NCBI GenBank assembly: GCA_028822575.1
Contig: JAPKDN010000147.1
Span: forward strand, 1 to 7,464
Reading direction: 5' to 3'
DNA: 7,464 nt
Source: Alphaproteobacteria bacterium
GTDB taxonomy: Bacteria; Pseudomonadota; Alphaproteobacteria; Thalassobaculales; Thalassobaculaceae
Shown: one piece after another, positions 1 to 6,114 of the stretch
How positions within the stretch are numbered: position 1 is the stretch's first letter
Layout of the letters: every line of letters begins with the position of its first letter
Position numbers and translations under genes: made by a program
Notes under the pieces: model-generated
Database searches by the model: none
Told to the model about the DNA's origin: nothing
Seen by the model: the letters and a program-made list of their open reading frames with translations, nothing else

Positions 1-1388
1 CGCGCGCGAATCCGAGCGACGCAAGGTTCCCAATACGACGTGCTCTTTCACTGCCGCAGGTATGCCGAAACAGAGAGGAAATCTTGGCTCTGCGCGGAAG
101 CCTGGAGGCTTTTCTCGATTCTGGGGAAGCAAAAGAGCTTCGGGGCGATGACCCGATTGCGTCAGTCGGCACAACGAACTTTTATCAGGTTTTTCACGGG
201 TTAAACGATCGTCCGATTTCCGAGAGAGTTGCTGCATTTCACCGTCGCTGCTTTCCTCGCCTATCTTGGATTGCACCGCATTGTCGCGAGGGCCTTCGAC
301 CGGTTTCGGGTTCGCGTCCGCGTTTAGGAATTTGTTCGAGATACCTTAACCGGCACACGATCGGTTTGTTATTCGGCGGGGTAATTGAGCGGCTCGCGGC
401 TACTGGGGCTTTTGAAATCATCATCCTACGTCCGCCGGGCCGGCACGACGAAGTTTCTCAGCGTATCGATACTGCGGCCAAACATGTGATCCAATTACCG
501 GGGTCTTTAGCGCGGGCGCAAGAAGCCGTCGCCGACGCTAAATTGGATGCGTTACTCTATACCGATATCGGGATGGAGCCTTTTACCTATTTTCTGGCGT
601 TTGCCCGGCTTGCACCGTTGCAGTTCGTCACCTGGGGGCACCCGGTCACCACCGGTCTGGAAAGCTTGGATGGATACATCTCCGCTGATCTATTCGAGCC
701 CGACACCGGCGATGCCCACTACACAGAGGGGCTCCGCCGAATGAAGCATATTTTAATGTATTATGAGCCGCCAAATATAGCGATGACGGCGACGAAATCC
801 GACTTCGGGCTGTCAGAAAGCGCGCCAGCTTATGTGTGTCCACAAAATATCTTCAAGCTGCATCCAGAATTCGATGGTTGGTTGGCTGATATACTGCGGG
901 CAGATCCGTCCGGGCGGGTGGTCTTGATCGAAGGCTTGAAGGATGGTTGGACAGACCGGCTTAGGTTACGCTTGATCAACACGATGCCTGATGTCTTCGA
1001 CCGGGTTGTGTTCCTACCTTATCTTCCAACGCAACGATATTTTGAGCTGGTCGCCGCCGCCGATGTAATCTTGGACCCGATCCATTTCGGTGGTGGCAAC
1101 ACGACCTTCCACGCCCTCGCCCTCGGCACTCCCCTCATCACGATGCCGGGCATGTTCCAACGCAGCCGATTTGCGAGTGGAACATACCGGTGCATCGGAC
1201 TCAGGGGTCTCATCGCGCGGGATCGCGCGGATTATGTTGCTCGAGCGGTCGCGTTGGGCCGGGACAAGGGGTCGAGGCAGCGGATGTCAAAAAAGGTCAA
1301 AGATGCTTCGAGCGCGATCCAGCGGCGGCACGAATCCGCAGACGAACTTGGCGCGTTTTTGTTGGATGCGATAGAGACCCGTCGATGA
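1..1388 (+). CDS. SPINDLY / O-GlcNAc-transferase-like glycosyltransferase, 5'-truncated by the window edge
   Basis: The reading frame is open from base 3 to the TGA at 1386-1388, so the visible 461 residues are only the C-terminal part. The first possible start inside the window is a TTG at 84, but the residues encoded before it (RRALSLPQVCRNREEI, about 36-83) look like the conserved entry to this catalytic domain, so the true start should lie upstream. Family features seen are an RLGICSRYLNRHTIG block (about 321-368) with the His expected near the donor site, QFVTWGHPVTTG (about 619-657), FKLHPEFDGWL (about 850-885), and the signature DPIHFGGGNTTFHALALGTP (about 1076-1135). Members of this GT41-like family transfer a sugar from a nucleotide donor to protein or glycan acceptors, often behind N-terminal TPR repeats, which would be outside the window. 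Acceptor and donor cannot be read from the sequence. The gene converges on the cupin gene, with 15 nt between the stops. Confidence 0.85.
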   Translation, partial: RANPSDARFPIRRALSLPQVCRNREEILALRGSLEAFLDSGEAKELRGDDPIASVGTTNFYQVFHGLNDRPISERVAAFHRRCFPRLSWIAPHCREGLRPVSGSRPRLGICSRYLNRHTIGLLFGGVIERLAATGAFEIIILRPPGRHDEVSQRIDTAAKHVIQLPGSLARAQEAVADAKLDALLYTDIGMEPFTYFLAFARLAPLQFVTWGHPVTTGLESLDGYISADLFEPDTGDAHYTEGLRRMKHILMYYEPPNIAMTATKSDFGLSESAPAYVCPQNIFKLHPEFDGWLADILRADPSGRVVLIEGLKDGWTDRLRLRLINTMPDVFDRVVFLPYLPTQRYFELVAAADVILDPIHFGGGNTTFHALALGTPLITMPGMFQRSRFASGTYRCIGLRGLIARDRADYVARAVALGRDKGSRQRMSKKVKDASSAIQRRHESADELGAFLLDAIETRR

Positions 1389-1405
1389 GAGGCGCGTGTC
1401 GCCTC
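1389..1405. terminator. Perfect hairpin between two convergent stop codons, possible bidirectional terminator
   Basis: GAGGCG (1389-1394) and CGCCTC (1400-1405) form a perfect 6-bp GC-rich stem around a 5-nt loop. It begins one base after the glycosyltransferase stop and reaches into the stop codon of the opposite gene. There is no T-tract on either side, so it is not a textbook intrinsic terminator. Its position exactly between convergent genes suggests a shared 3' end for both transcripts. Confidence 0.45.
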
Positions 1406-1946
1406 AGTTCACACCCTGGCTTTCGATGAAGCTGGCTTTGTTGGCCAACATATCGAATTTGAGGCGGGGTTCTTGTTCCAACTCACGACCGGTGACCCTA
1501 ACAAAACGCGCGTTCGCCGGATAGTTGATCGCGTGGATCGCCCGAATATCATAAAGCCCAGCCTTGCCCGGTGTAAGCCGATATGCTTTGACCTGCTCAA
1601 GCTTGGCTTCCCCATCTCCCTCGCCGCTGTCCAGCCGGCGATACTCGCTCATGTCGGTATACTCGGTCGCCTGGCCATAAACCGCCCAGGAATTTCCATG
1701 ATCGTGCGGCGGCGACGAGGCGGGCTTCTCGTTGATATGAGCAAGCACGACGAATTCAAAATCCTTGTCCTTGTATAGCGTGTGCACGCCAAGCTCAGCA
1801 TCCGGTCCAAGTCTAGCATGCAAGAAATCCTGGTTTGCCAGGAGTTGTTCTAATTTGCCTCGGATAGTCTCGCGACCGTCGGGGCCATTATCGGCGATGA
1901 TCGCGGCGCGGCAGTCCGCGCAAAAGTCGTCGAGCGTATAGGCCAT
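1404..1946 (-). CDS. Small cupin-fold metalloprotein resembling bacterial thiol (cysteine/3-mercaptopropionate) dioxygenases
   Basis: This is a 180-residue protein. HDHGNSWAVYGQ at residues 81-92 is a cupin HxH metal motif, and a later His138 (DIRAIHAINYP) is placed as the third ligand, so a 3-His iron site (H81, H83, H138) is plausible. These features resemble the double-stranded beta-helix enzymes grouped with type I cysteine dioxygenase and bacterial 3-mercaptopropionate dioxygenase, which oxidise a thiol to a sulfinate in the cytoplasm. The Cys that forms the Cys-Tyr crosslink in animal cysteine dioxygenase is absent, as in many bacterial relatives, so the substrate is unresolved. The ATG (1944-1946) follows an AGAGGT Shine-Dalgarno sequence (complement of 1952-1957) by 5 nt, which fixes the start. 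The protein is predicted cytosolic, with no signal peptide or membrane segment. It is transcribed away from the CoA transferase and probably forms its own unit. Confidence 0.8.
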   Translation of the reverse strand: MAYTLDDFCADCRAAIIADNGPDGRETIRGKLEQLLANQDFLHARLGPDAELGVHTLYKDKDFEFVVLAHINEKPASSPPHDHGNSWAVYGQATEYTDMSEYRRLDSGEGDGEAKLEQVKAYRLTPGKAGLYDIRAIHAINYPANARFVRVTGRELEQEPRLKFDMLANKASFIESQGVN

Positions 1947-1974
1947 GGTCTACCTCTATTGCACTAATTGAACG

Positions 1975-2004
1975 AATATAGCTGAGTGGCGGCACGGGTC
2001 CCAA
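1975..2004 (-). promoter_or_regulatory. Candidate sigma-70-type promoter of the cupin gene
   Basis: On the minus strand TTGGGA (complement of 1999-2004) lies 18 nt ahead of TATATT (complement of 1975-1980). The -10 box matches 5 of 6 consensus bases and the -35 box 4 of 6. The predicted start of transcription, near 1968, would leave a leader of about 20 nt containing the AGAGGT ribosome site. This was found by eye and not scored. Confidence 0.4.
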
Positions 2005-2082
2005 GCCCTCGAGCGCTTTATTTTTCATGGGCCTGATGTTTGCCATGCGCGTCATTGCTCCGTCGGCGGGGCGGTGCGAAAC

Positions 2083-2099
2083 TTCGATACGGTATCGAA
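2083..2099. promoter_or_regulatory. Perfect 17-nt palindrome, likely repressor operator (TetR-type size)
   Basis: TTCGATAC (2083-2090), a central G (2091) and GTATCGAA (2092-2099) form an uninterrupted dyad with 8-bp arms. Size, symmetry and the GATAC/GTATC core resemble operators bound by TetR-family dimers. It lies 67 nt ahead of the CoA transferase start and about 115 nt from the predicted cupin transcription start, in the shared divergent region. No regulator gene is present in the window. The most likely role is control of the CoA transferase, with the cupin gene also possible. Confidence 0.55.
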
Positions 2100-2100
2100 A

Positions 2101-2129
2101 TTGAGCAAGCGTATCTGTGAGATTACTCT
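2101..2129 (+). promoter_or_regulatory. Weak candidate promoter of the CoA transferase, directly after the palindrome
   Basis: TTGAGC (2101-2106) is followed after 17 nt by TACTCT (2124-2129). The -35 box matches 4 of 6 consensus bases and the -10 box only 3 of 6, so this is tentative. If correct, the palindrome at 2083-2099 abuts the -35 box and a bound repressor would block polymerase. Confidence 0.22.
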
Positions 2130-2153
2130 AAGTACCCTCGAAGCGAGATCGGC

Positions 2154-2160
2154 GGAGGAG
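2154..2160 (+). promoter_or_regulatory. Strong Shine-Dalgarno sequence that decides the CoA transferase start
   Basis: GGAGGAG ends 6 nt before the ATG at 2167. An in-frame GTG at 2074 would add 31 residues, but those codons run straight through the 17-nt palindrome and resemble no part of the family, so 2167 is the better start. Confidence 0.75.
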
Positions 2161-2166
2161 CATAAC

Positions 2167-3351
2167 ATGACGGCGAATAAGAGTGCTTTGTCGCGATTTA
2201 AGGTTCTTGACCTCACGCGGGCCCGGGCGGGCCCGACAGCTGCGCGGATGATCGCAGATTGGGGCGCCGAGACGATCAAGATCGAACAACCACCGGCGCT
2301 TTCGGAGATTCCCCTAGGCGGGCCACGTGACGGGTTTGATTTCCAGAACCTACACCGCAACAAACGCTCGATGACTCTAAATTTCAAGGAAGCCCGTGGT
2401 CGCGAAATATTCCTCGAGATGGCCAAGACTGCCGATGTGGTGATCGAAAATTATCGCCCCGACGTCAAGCACCGCCTAGGTATCGACTATGAGACCGTTC
2501 GTGCTGTCAATCCACGTATCGTTTACGGCAGTATTTCCGGGTTTGGCCAGACCGGGCCCTATGCCAAGCGCGCGGGGCTCGATCAGATCGCGCAAGGCCT
2601 TGGCGGATTGATGTCGGTAACAGGCATGCCCGGCGACGGGCCGGTGCGGGTAGGCATCCCGATCGCGGATCTAACAGCTGGAATTAACCTCGCCTATGGC
2701 ATTCTGGTAGCGTTGCTTGAGCGCGAGGTGTCCGGCGAGGGGCAGTGGGTCAACACGTCATTGCTGGAGGCACAGATCATGATGATGGATCTGCAGGCGG
2801 CCAGATATATCCAGGATGGAGAAGTACCGGGTCAGGAGGGCAACAATCATCCGACCAATACGCCAACCGGCGTGTTCCCGACATCGGACGGTCTAATCAA
2901 TATTCAGGCTTCTGCGGACCATCTGCTGAAGCGCATGTGCGAAACGCTAGGGTCTCCCGAGATATACGATAACCCAGACTATAAGACCAATGAGTCCCGG
3001 ACCGCCCGGCGTGAGCAGATCAACACGGAAATCTCCGCTTACACGATCAAGAATTCGACCCAACATTGGGTCGAAGCTTTCGCCGAGGCCGGCGTGCCGT
3101 GCGGGCCCATCCATTCCATGGACCAGGTTTTCGCCGACCCGCAGGTCCAGACCCTGAACATGGATCCTGATGTGCACCATCATCGGCTTGGGACGCTGAA
3201 GGTGGTCGGCCAGGCGGCGAATTTGATGCGGACGCCGCAGGAAATGCGTTCGGCCACGCCAGATCTTGGTCAGCACACAGAAGAAATTCTCACAGGCATG
3301 GGTATCTCGGTGGACGAGATCGCCCGCTTGCGAGCCACCAACGTCATTTAA
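2167..3351 (+). CDS. Class III CoA transferase (CaiB/BaiF family)
   Basis: This is a 394-residue protein, the usual length for the family. These enzymes move CoA from one acyl-CoA to a carboxylic acid through an aspartyl-CoA intermediate. Recognisable parts are the N-terminal VLDLTRARAGPTAARMIADWGAE (residues 13-35), NKRSMTLNFKEARGRE (65-80), DVVIENYRPDVKHRLGIDYE (90-109), and YGSISGFGQTGPYAKRAGLD (120-139). The candidate nucleophile is Asp168 in GIPIADLTAG (163-172), matching Asp169 of formyl-CoA transferase. The C-terminal AEAGVPCGPIHSMDQVFADPQ segment closes the second half of the interlocked-dimer fold. The substrate cannot be named from sequence, as the family covers carnitine, formate/oxalate, aromatic and dicarboxylic acids. 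The start is set by the GGAGGAG site. The crotonase paralogue follows 93 nt downstream on the same strand, suggesting a shared acyl-CoA pathway. A palindromic operator upstream suggests substrate-induced expression. Confidence 0.88.
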   Translation: MTANKSALSRFKVLDLTRARAGPTAARMIADWGAETIKIEQPPALSEIPLGGPRDGFDFQNLHRNKRSMTLNFKEARGREIFLEMAKTADVVIENYRPDVKHRLGIDYETVRAVNPRIVYGSISGFGQTGPYAKRAGLDQIAQGLGGLMSVTGMPGDGPVRVGIPIADLTAGINLAYGILVALLEREVSGEGQWVNTSLLEAQIMMMDLQAARYIQDGEVPGQEGNNHPTNTPTGVFPTSDGLINIQASADHLLKRMCETLGSPEIYDNPDYKTNESRTARREQINTEISAYTIKNSTQHWVEAFAEAGVPCGPIHSMDQVFADPQVQTLNMDPDVHHHRLGTLKVVGQAANLMRTPQEMRSATPDLGQHTEEILTGMGISVDEIARLRATNVI

Positions 3352-3373
3352 GACTTCACATCACAACATCGAA

Positions 3374-3402
3374 TTGCGAGGGGACGTTGGCCAGCGTATA
3401 TA
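3374..3402 (+). promoter_or_regulatory. Candidate promoter of the crotonase-family gene
   Basis: TTGCGA (3374-3379) and TATATA (3397-3402) are separated by 17 nt, with about 4 of 6 matches in each box. The predicted start of transcription near 3409 falls on the first copy of the GTCAACGTT repeat. It suggests the gene can be transcribed independently of the CoA transferase. Confidence 0.35.
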
Positions 3403-3432
3403 GCTAGTCAACGTTCCTTTGATGTCAACGTT
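3384..3432 (+). repeat. Repeated GTCAACGTT element with an inverted half-site, around the crotonase promoter
   Basis: GTCAACGTT occurs at 3407-3415 and again at 3424-3432, a 17-nt period or about 1.6 helical turns. An inverted copy of its core, ACGTTG, is at 3384-3389, inside the spacer of the candidate promoter. Three related sites in 49 nt of a 93-nt gap suggest a protein-binding array, though short repeats can arise by chance. Confidence 0.35.
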
Positions 3433-3444
3433 TGCGGATGGCCG

Positions 3445-4239
3445 ATGAAACTTTCAACCGAGAAAATTTTGGCCGCGGCGGATGGCTCCGTTGGCCGGAT
3501 CACGATCAATAACCCCGAACGTCGCAACGCCATTTCACTTGAGATGTGGCAAGGCATCTCCGAAGCTTTCGACGCCTTCGGCGCCGATCCTGCGGTCCGC
3601 TGCGTGGTAATGGAGGGCGCCGGCGATAAAGCCTTTGCGTCGGGCGCCGATATCTCGCAATTCAAGGAAAACCGCTCCAACGCCGAGGCGGCGGCGGAAT
3701 ACGCCAAGATCTCGATGTCCGGCCGCCAAAAGATGTTGAGTTGCGAGAAGCCGTTCATCGCGAAAATTCGTGGTTTCTGCATGGGCGGCGGCCTTGGTAT
3801 CGCGCTGGCTGCGGATATCCGTATCGCATCGGACGATTCCCAGTTCGGCGTCCCGGCGGCGCGGCTCTCGATCGCCTATGACCGGGTCAATCTTGGCAAT
3901 CTCATGGCCCTGGTGGGGCCGTCTAAGACCAAGGAGATTTTGATCACCGCCAAACGCTATACCGCGGCTGAGGCTGCAGCGATTGGACTGATCAATGCCT
4001 GCGTGCCAGTCGCGGGCCTGGACGCCGCGGTGACGGATATGACCGATAGGATCGCTGAGAACGCGCCGCTGTCGATGCGTGCCACCAAACTGACGGTCAA
4101 TGAATTGCTGAAGGATGACGCGGCCTTTGATACGGATCTGGTCGCGGTGTTGACCAAGGCGTGCTTTGACAGCCGTGACTATCAGGAAGGGCAGGACGCG
4201 TTCATGAACAAACGCAAGCCGGCTTTCGAGGGTCGCTGA
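3445..4239 (+). CDS. Enoyl-CoA hydratase/isomerase (crotonase) family protein lacking both hydratase glutamates
   Basis: The 264-residue length matches single-domain crotonases. The N-terminus GRITINNPERRNAISLEMW (residues 17-35), the oxyanion segment AFASGADISQF (63-73, Ala68), and GFCMGGGLGIALAADIRIAS (110-129, with Gly115 as second oxyanion donor) place it firmly in the fold, which stabilises acyl-CoA enolates. In rat enoyl-CoA hydratase the two catalytic glutamates (144 and 164) sit in GGGCELA and FGQPE. The aligned residues here are Gly118 and Ala138 (FGVPAARLSIAYD), so ordinary water addition to a 2-enoyl-CoA is doubtful. The same pattern occurs in a group of alphaproteobacterial paralogues labelled enoyl-CoA hydratase, from memory and unchecked. 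Decarboxylase, isomerase or thioesterase activity are alternatives. The ATG has only a weak purine-rich site ahead of it. The neighbouring CoA transferase suggests a joint acyl-CoA pathway. The stop is 7 nt from the stop of the opposing gene. Confidence 0.85.
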   Translation: MKLSTEKILAAADGSVGRITINNPERRNAISLEMWQGISEAFDAFGADPAVRCVVMEGAGDKAFASGADISQFKENRSNAEAAAEYAKISMSGRQKMLSCEKPFIAKIRGFCMGGGLGIALAADIRIASDDSQFGVPAARLSIAYDRVNLGNLMALVGPSKTKEILITAKRYTAAEAAAIGLINACVPVAGLDAAVTDMTDRIAENAPLSMRATKLTVNELLKDDAAFDTDLVAVLTKACFDSRDYQEGQDAFMNKRKPAFEGR

Positions 4240-4246
4240 ACCCGGT

Positions 4247-5713
4247 TTACTCTCTGGCTCCTGCAGCCATCCGGGCGATGGTGTTGGTGGTGCTATGGCC
4301 GTCCTTTAGGGCGGCCAGCAGCACGTGACCTCCATTGGCCTGAACAAAGTCGGCGCCCACAACGGTCTCGACCGTATAGTCGGCGCCCTTGACCAAAACG
4401 TCGGGCCGGATCGCCTCGATCAACCGTTTCGGTGTCTCGTCGTCGTAGATTACCAAGGCGTCAACATCGGCGAAGGCATTCAGCACCGTCGCTCGGGACG
4501 CTTGATCCTGGACTGGTCGATTGGGCCCTTTCGAGGCAAAATACGGAGAAGCATCGCTATTCAATCCGACGACCAACCGGTCACAGGCGGCGCGGGCCTG
4601 ATGCATCAGCGATACGTGCCCCGGATGCAGGATATCAAAGCAGCCGTTGGTAAATCCCACACGCAGGCCGTCGGCGCGCCATTTGGCGACCTTCGCCAAA
4701 ACATTGTCCAAGCTCCAAGAGGGTTCTGTAGCAATGGCGGTTGGCCGGGCCGGCGAGGTCTCCTCGTCCTTGGCGCCAGGGCTTGAATTGAGCGAGCCGA
4801 GATACCAGCGATAAGTAGCTGCCACGCCTTCTTCCAGCTGGATAGATGGCTGCCATCCAGACTTTCTTATTCGGTCGATATTCAAAAGTTTGCGCGGTGA
4901 GCCATCTGGCATGGAGGTGTCGTGAGCGATCTTTCCGGAGTAACCGACGGTCTGCTTGACCAATTCGGCAAGTTCGGTGATCGAAATATCCTCGCCACAA
5001 CCGATATTCACCACATCCTCCGCATCATAATGGCGCATCAGATGAAGGCAGGCATTCGCCAGATCATCGACATGGATGAACTCCCGCCTCGGGGTGCCAC
5101 TTCCCCACACCACCACTTCAGACGCGCCCGAGAGCTTTGCCTCGTGAAATTTGCGCATCAAGGCAGGCATGACGTGGGCAGTCTTAAGATCAAAATTATC
5201 GCCGGGGCCGTAAAGATTCGTCGGTATGGCCGAGATACCCTTGAAGCCATATTGGCGGCGATAGGCCTGGACGAGCTTGATGCCAGCGATCTTAGCGATC
5301 GCGTACCACTGATTTGTCTCCTCCAATGACCCGGTCAGCAGCGCTTCCTCGACCATCGGTTGCGCAGCGTTCTTGGGATAGATGCAGGACGATCCCAAAA
5401 ATAGAAATTTTTTGACCCCATGGCGATGGGCGCTGGCAACAAGATTTGATTGGATCGCCAGGTTCTCTTCGATGAAGTTCGCTGGATAGCTGCGGTTCGC
5501 GTGAAAACCACCGACCCGTGCCGCGGCGTCGATCACATGGGTTGGCCGTTCGGCAGCGAAAAAACGGTTGGTCGCACCGGAATTCGTCAGATCCACATCG
5601 GATTTTCCACGTAGCACCAGGTTTTCATATCCCTCACGGCGAAGTGCTCGCACAAGCGCCGAGCCGACAAGCCCACGATGGCCAGCAACATAGATACGGC
5701 TGTCATGGTCCAT
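4247..5713 (-). CDS. fcl: Fusion of GDP-L-fucose synthase (Fcl/WcaG) and HldE/RfaE2-type nucleotidylyltransferase
   Basis: One uninterrupted 488-residue frame carries two enzymes. Residues 1-308 match GDP-L-fucose synthase, which epimerises and reduces GDP-4-keto-6-deoxy-mannose with NADPH. They include GHRGLVG (11-17), GSSCIYP with Ser108/109 and Cys110, Tyr137-x3-Lys141, [10 protein letters not shown] (165-174), His180, and [19 protein letters not shown] (269-287). Residues about 311-331 are a Pro/Ala/Thr/Glu-rich linker. Residues 334-488 match the C-terminal adenylyltransferase domain of HldE, which charges heptose 1-phosphate in ADP-heptose synthesis. They include [14 protein letters not shown] (353-366, HPGH at 363-366), NSDAS (385-389), [11 protein letters not shown] (436-446) and DGHSTTNTI (471-479). 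The loop after NSDAS is altered. The ATG follows GGAG (complement of 5723-5726) by 9 nt. A gmd remnant lies 50 nt upstream on the same strand. Domain calls are firm; the role of the fusion is inference. Confidence 0.9.
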   Translation of the reverse strand: MDHDSRIYVAGHRGLVGSALVRALRREGYENLVLRGKSDVDLTNSGATNRFFAAERPTHVIDAAARVGGFHANRSYPANFIEENLAIQSNLVASAHRHGVKKFLFLGSSCIYPKNAAQPMVEEALLTGSLEETNQWYAIAKIAGIKLVQAYRRQYGFKGISAIPTNLYGPGDNFDLKTAHVMPALMRKFHEAKLSGASEVVVWGSGTPRREFIHVDDLANACLHLMRHYDAEDVVNIGCGEDISITELAELVKQTVGYSGKIAHDTSMPDGSPRKLLNIDRIRKSGWQPSIQLEEGVAATYRWYLGSLNSSPGAKDEETSPARPTAIATEPSWSLDNVLAKVAKWRADGLRVGFTNGCFDILHPGHVSLMHQARAACDRLVVGLNSDASPYFASKGPNRPVQDQASRATVLNAFADVDALVIYDDETPKRLIEAIRPDVLVKGADYTVETVVGADFVQANGGHVLLAALKDGHSTTNTIARMAAGARE

Positions 5714-5733
5714 GGTTCTGTACTCCGTGGGGT

Positions 5734-5761
5734 TCGATCGGTACGGCGGTCTTGCGATCGA
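5734..5761. repeat. Inverted repeat in the leader of the fusion gene
   Basis: TCGATCG (5734-5740) and CGATCGA (5755-5761) are perfect 7-bp inverted arms around a 14-nt spacer, lying between the gmd remnant stop and the ribosome site of the fusion gene. It could be an operator or a leader hairpin. The core CGATCG is itself a palindrome and is frequent in GC-rich genomes, so chance is a real alternative. Confidence 0.2.
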
Positions 5762-5763
5762 GT

Positions 5764-6114
5764 TTATCTCAGACCCAATAATCCGGCTTCAAGTAAGGTG
5801 CGCTCTTGCGAGACCAGTTCGAGCTCACTGTCAACCATCATGCCCACCGGCACATCAAAATTCATGGTGGCTTTCAATCCGAGCACTTCCCACACTTTGG
5901 AGGCGTCACCGACGAGGGTGTCGAGGTCCAGCTTGGCCACCGCCAAAGTCAGAAAGTTGCGCACGGTGTAAATTTCGCCTTTCACAACCACATAATTATC
6001 GGAATTATTCGCCTGAAGCATCCGCCACATCGCGTCGGCATAATCGCCTCCGAAACCCCAGTCCTGCCGTTCTTCCCGATAATTGATGCCGTCCCAATAC
6101 GCCGATACTTCCAA
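5764..6114 (-). pseudogene. gmd: C-terminal remnant of GDP-mannose 4,6-dehydratase
   Basis: The 116-codon frame carries the C-terminal third of Gmd only. Residues 17-31 (RQDWGFGGDYADAMW) and 40-55 (NYVVVKGEIYTVRNFL) correspond to the family's RDWG-x-DY-x-MW and DY/FV-x-TG-x-SVR segments. LVGDASKVWEVLGLKA (67-82) then corresponds to the LLGDPSKA-x-LGW segment. Gmd converts GDP-mannose to GDP-4-keto-6-deoxy-mannose, the substrate of Fcl. The N-terminal NAD-binding and catalytic region (roughly 230-240 residues) is absent, and about 20 residues that normally contain the VDPRYFRPAEV block are missing after residue 65. The only start is a TTG with no clear ribosome site, and an in-frame TGA sits just upstream (complement of 6124-6126). 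It lies 50 nt ahead of the fusion gene in the usual gmd-fcl order. A gene for a short Gmd-like protein is possible but unlikely. Confidence 0.75.

Noticed and set aside
84..86. TTG at 84 as the real start of the glycosyltransferase
   Set aside because: The frame is open to the window edge and the residues before the TTG look like the conserved entry to the catalytic domain; no ribosome site was needed to explain it.
2010..2036. Possible intrinsic terminator from the T-rich run near 2020
   Set aside because: No adequate GC-rich stem precedes the T-rich stretch, and no plus-strand gene ends upstream that would need it.
2074..2166. N-terminal extension of the CoA transferase from a GTG at 2074
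   Set aside because: The 31 extra codons run across the 17-nt palindrome, match nothing in the family, and a strong GGAGGAG site precedes the ATG at 2167.
2052..2426. Minus-strand open frame of 124 codons
   Set aside because: It overlaps the CoA transferase coding region and its regulatory palindrome and has no ribosome site or family resemblance.
4325..4786. Plus-strand open frame of 153 codons
   Set aside because: It lies wholly antisense to the nucleotidylyltransferase domain of the fusion gene and shows no recognisable protein features.
4922..5329. Plus-strand open frame of 135 codons
   Set aside because: It is antisense to the well-conserved Fcl domain; a by-product of GC-rich codon use.
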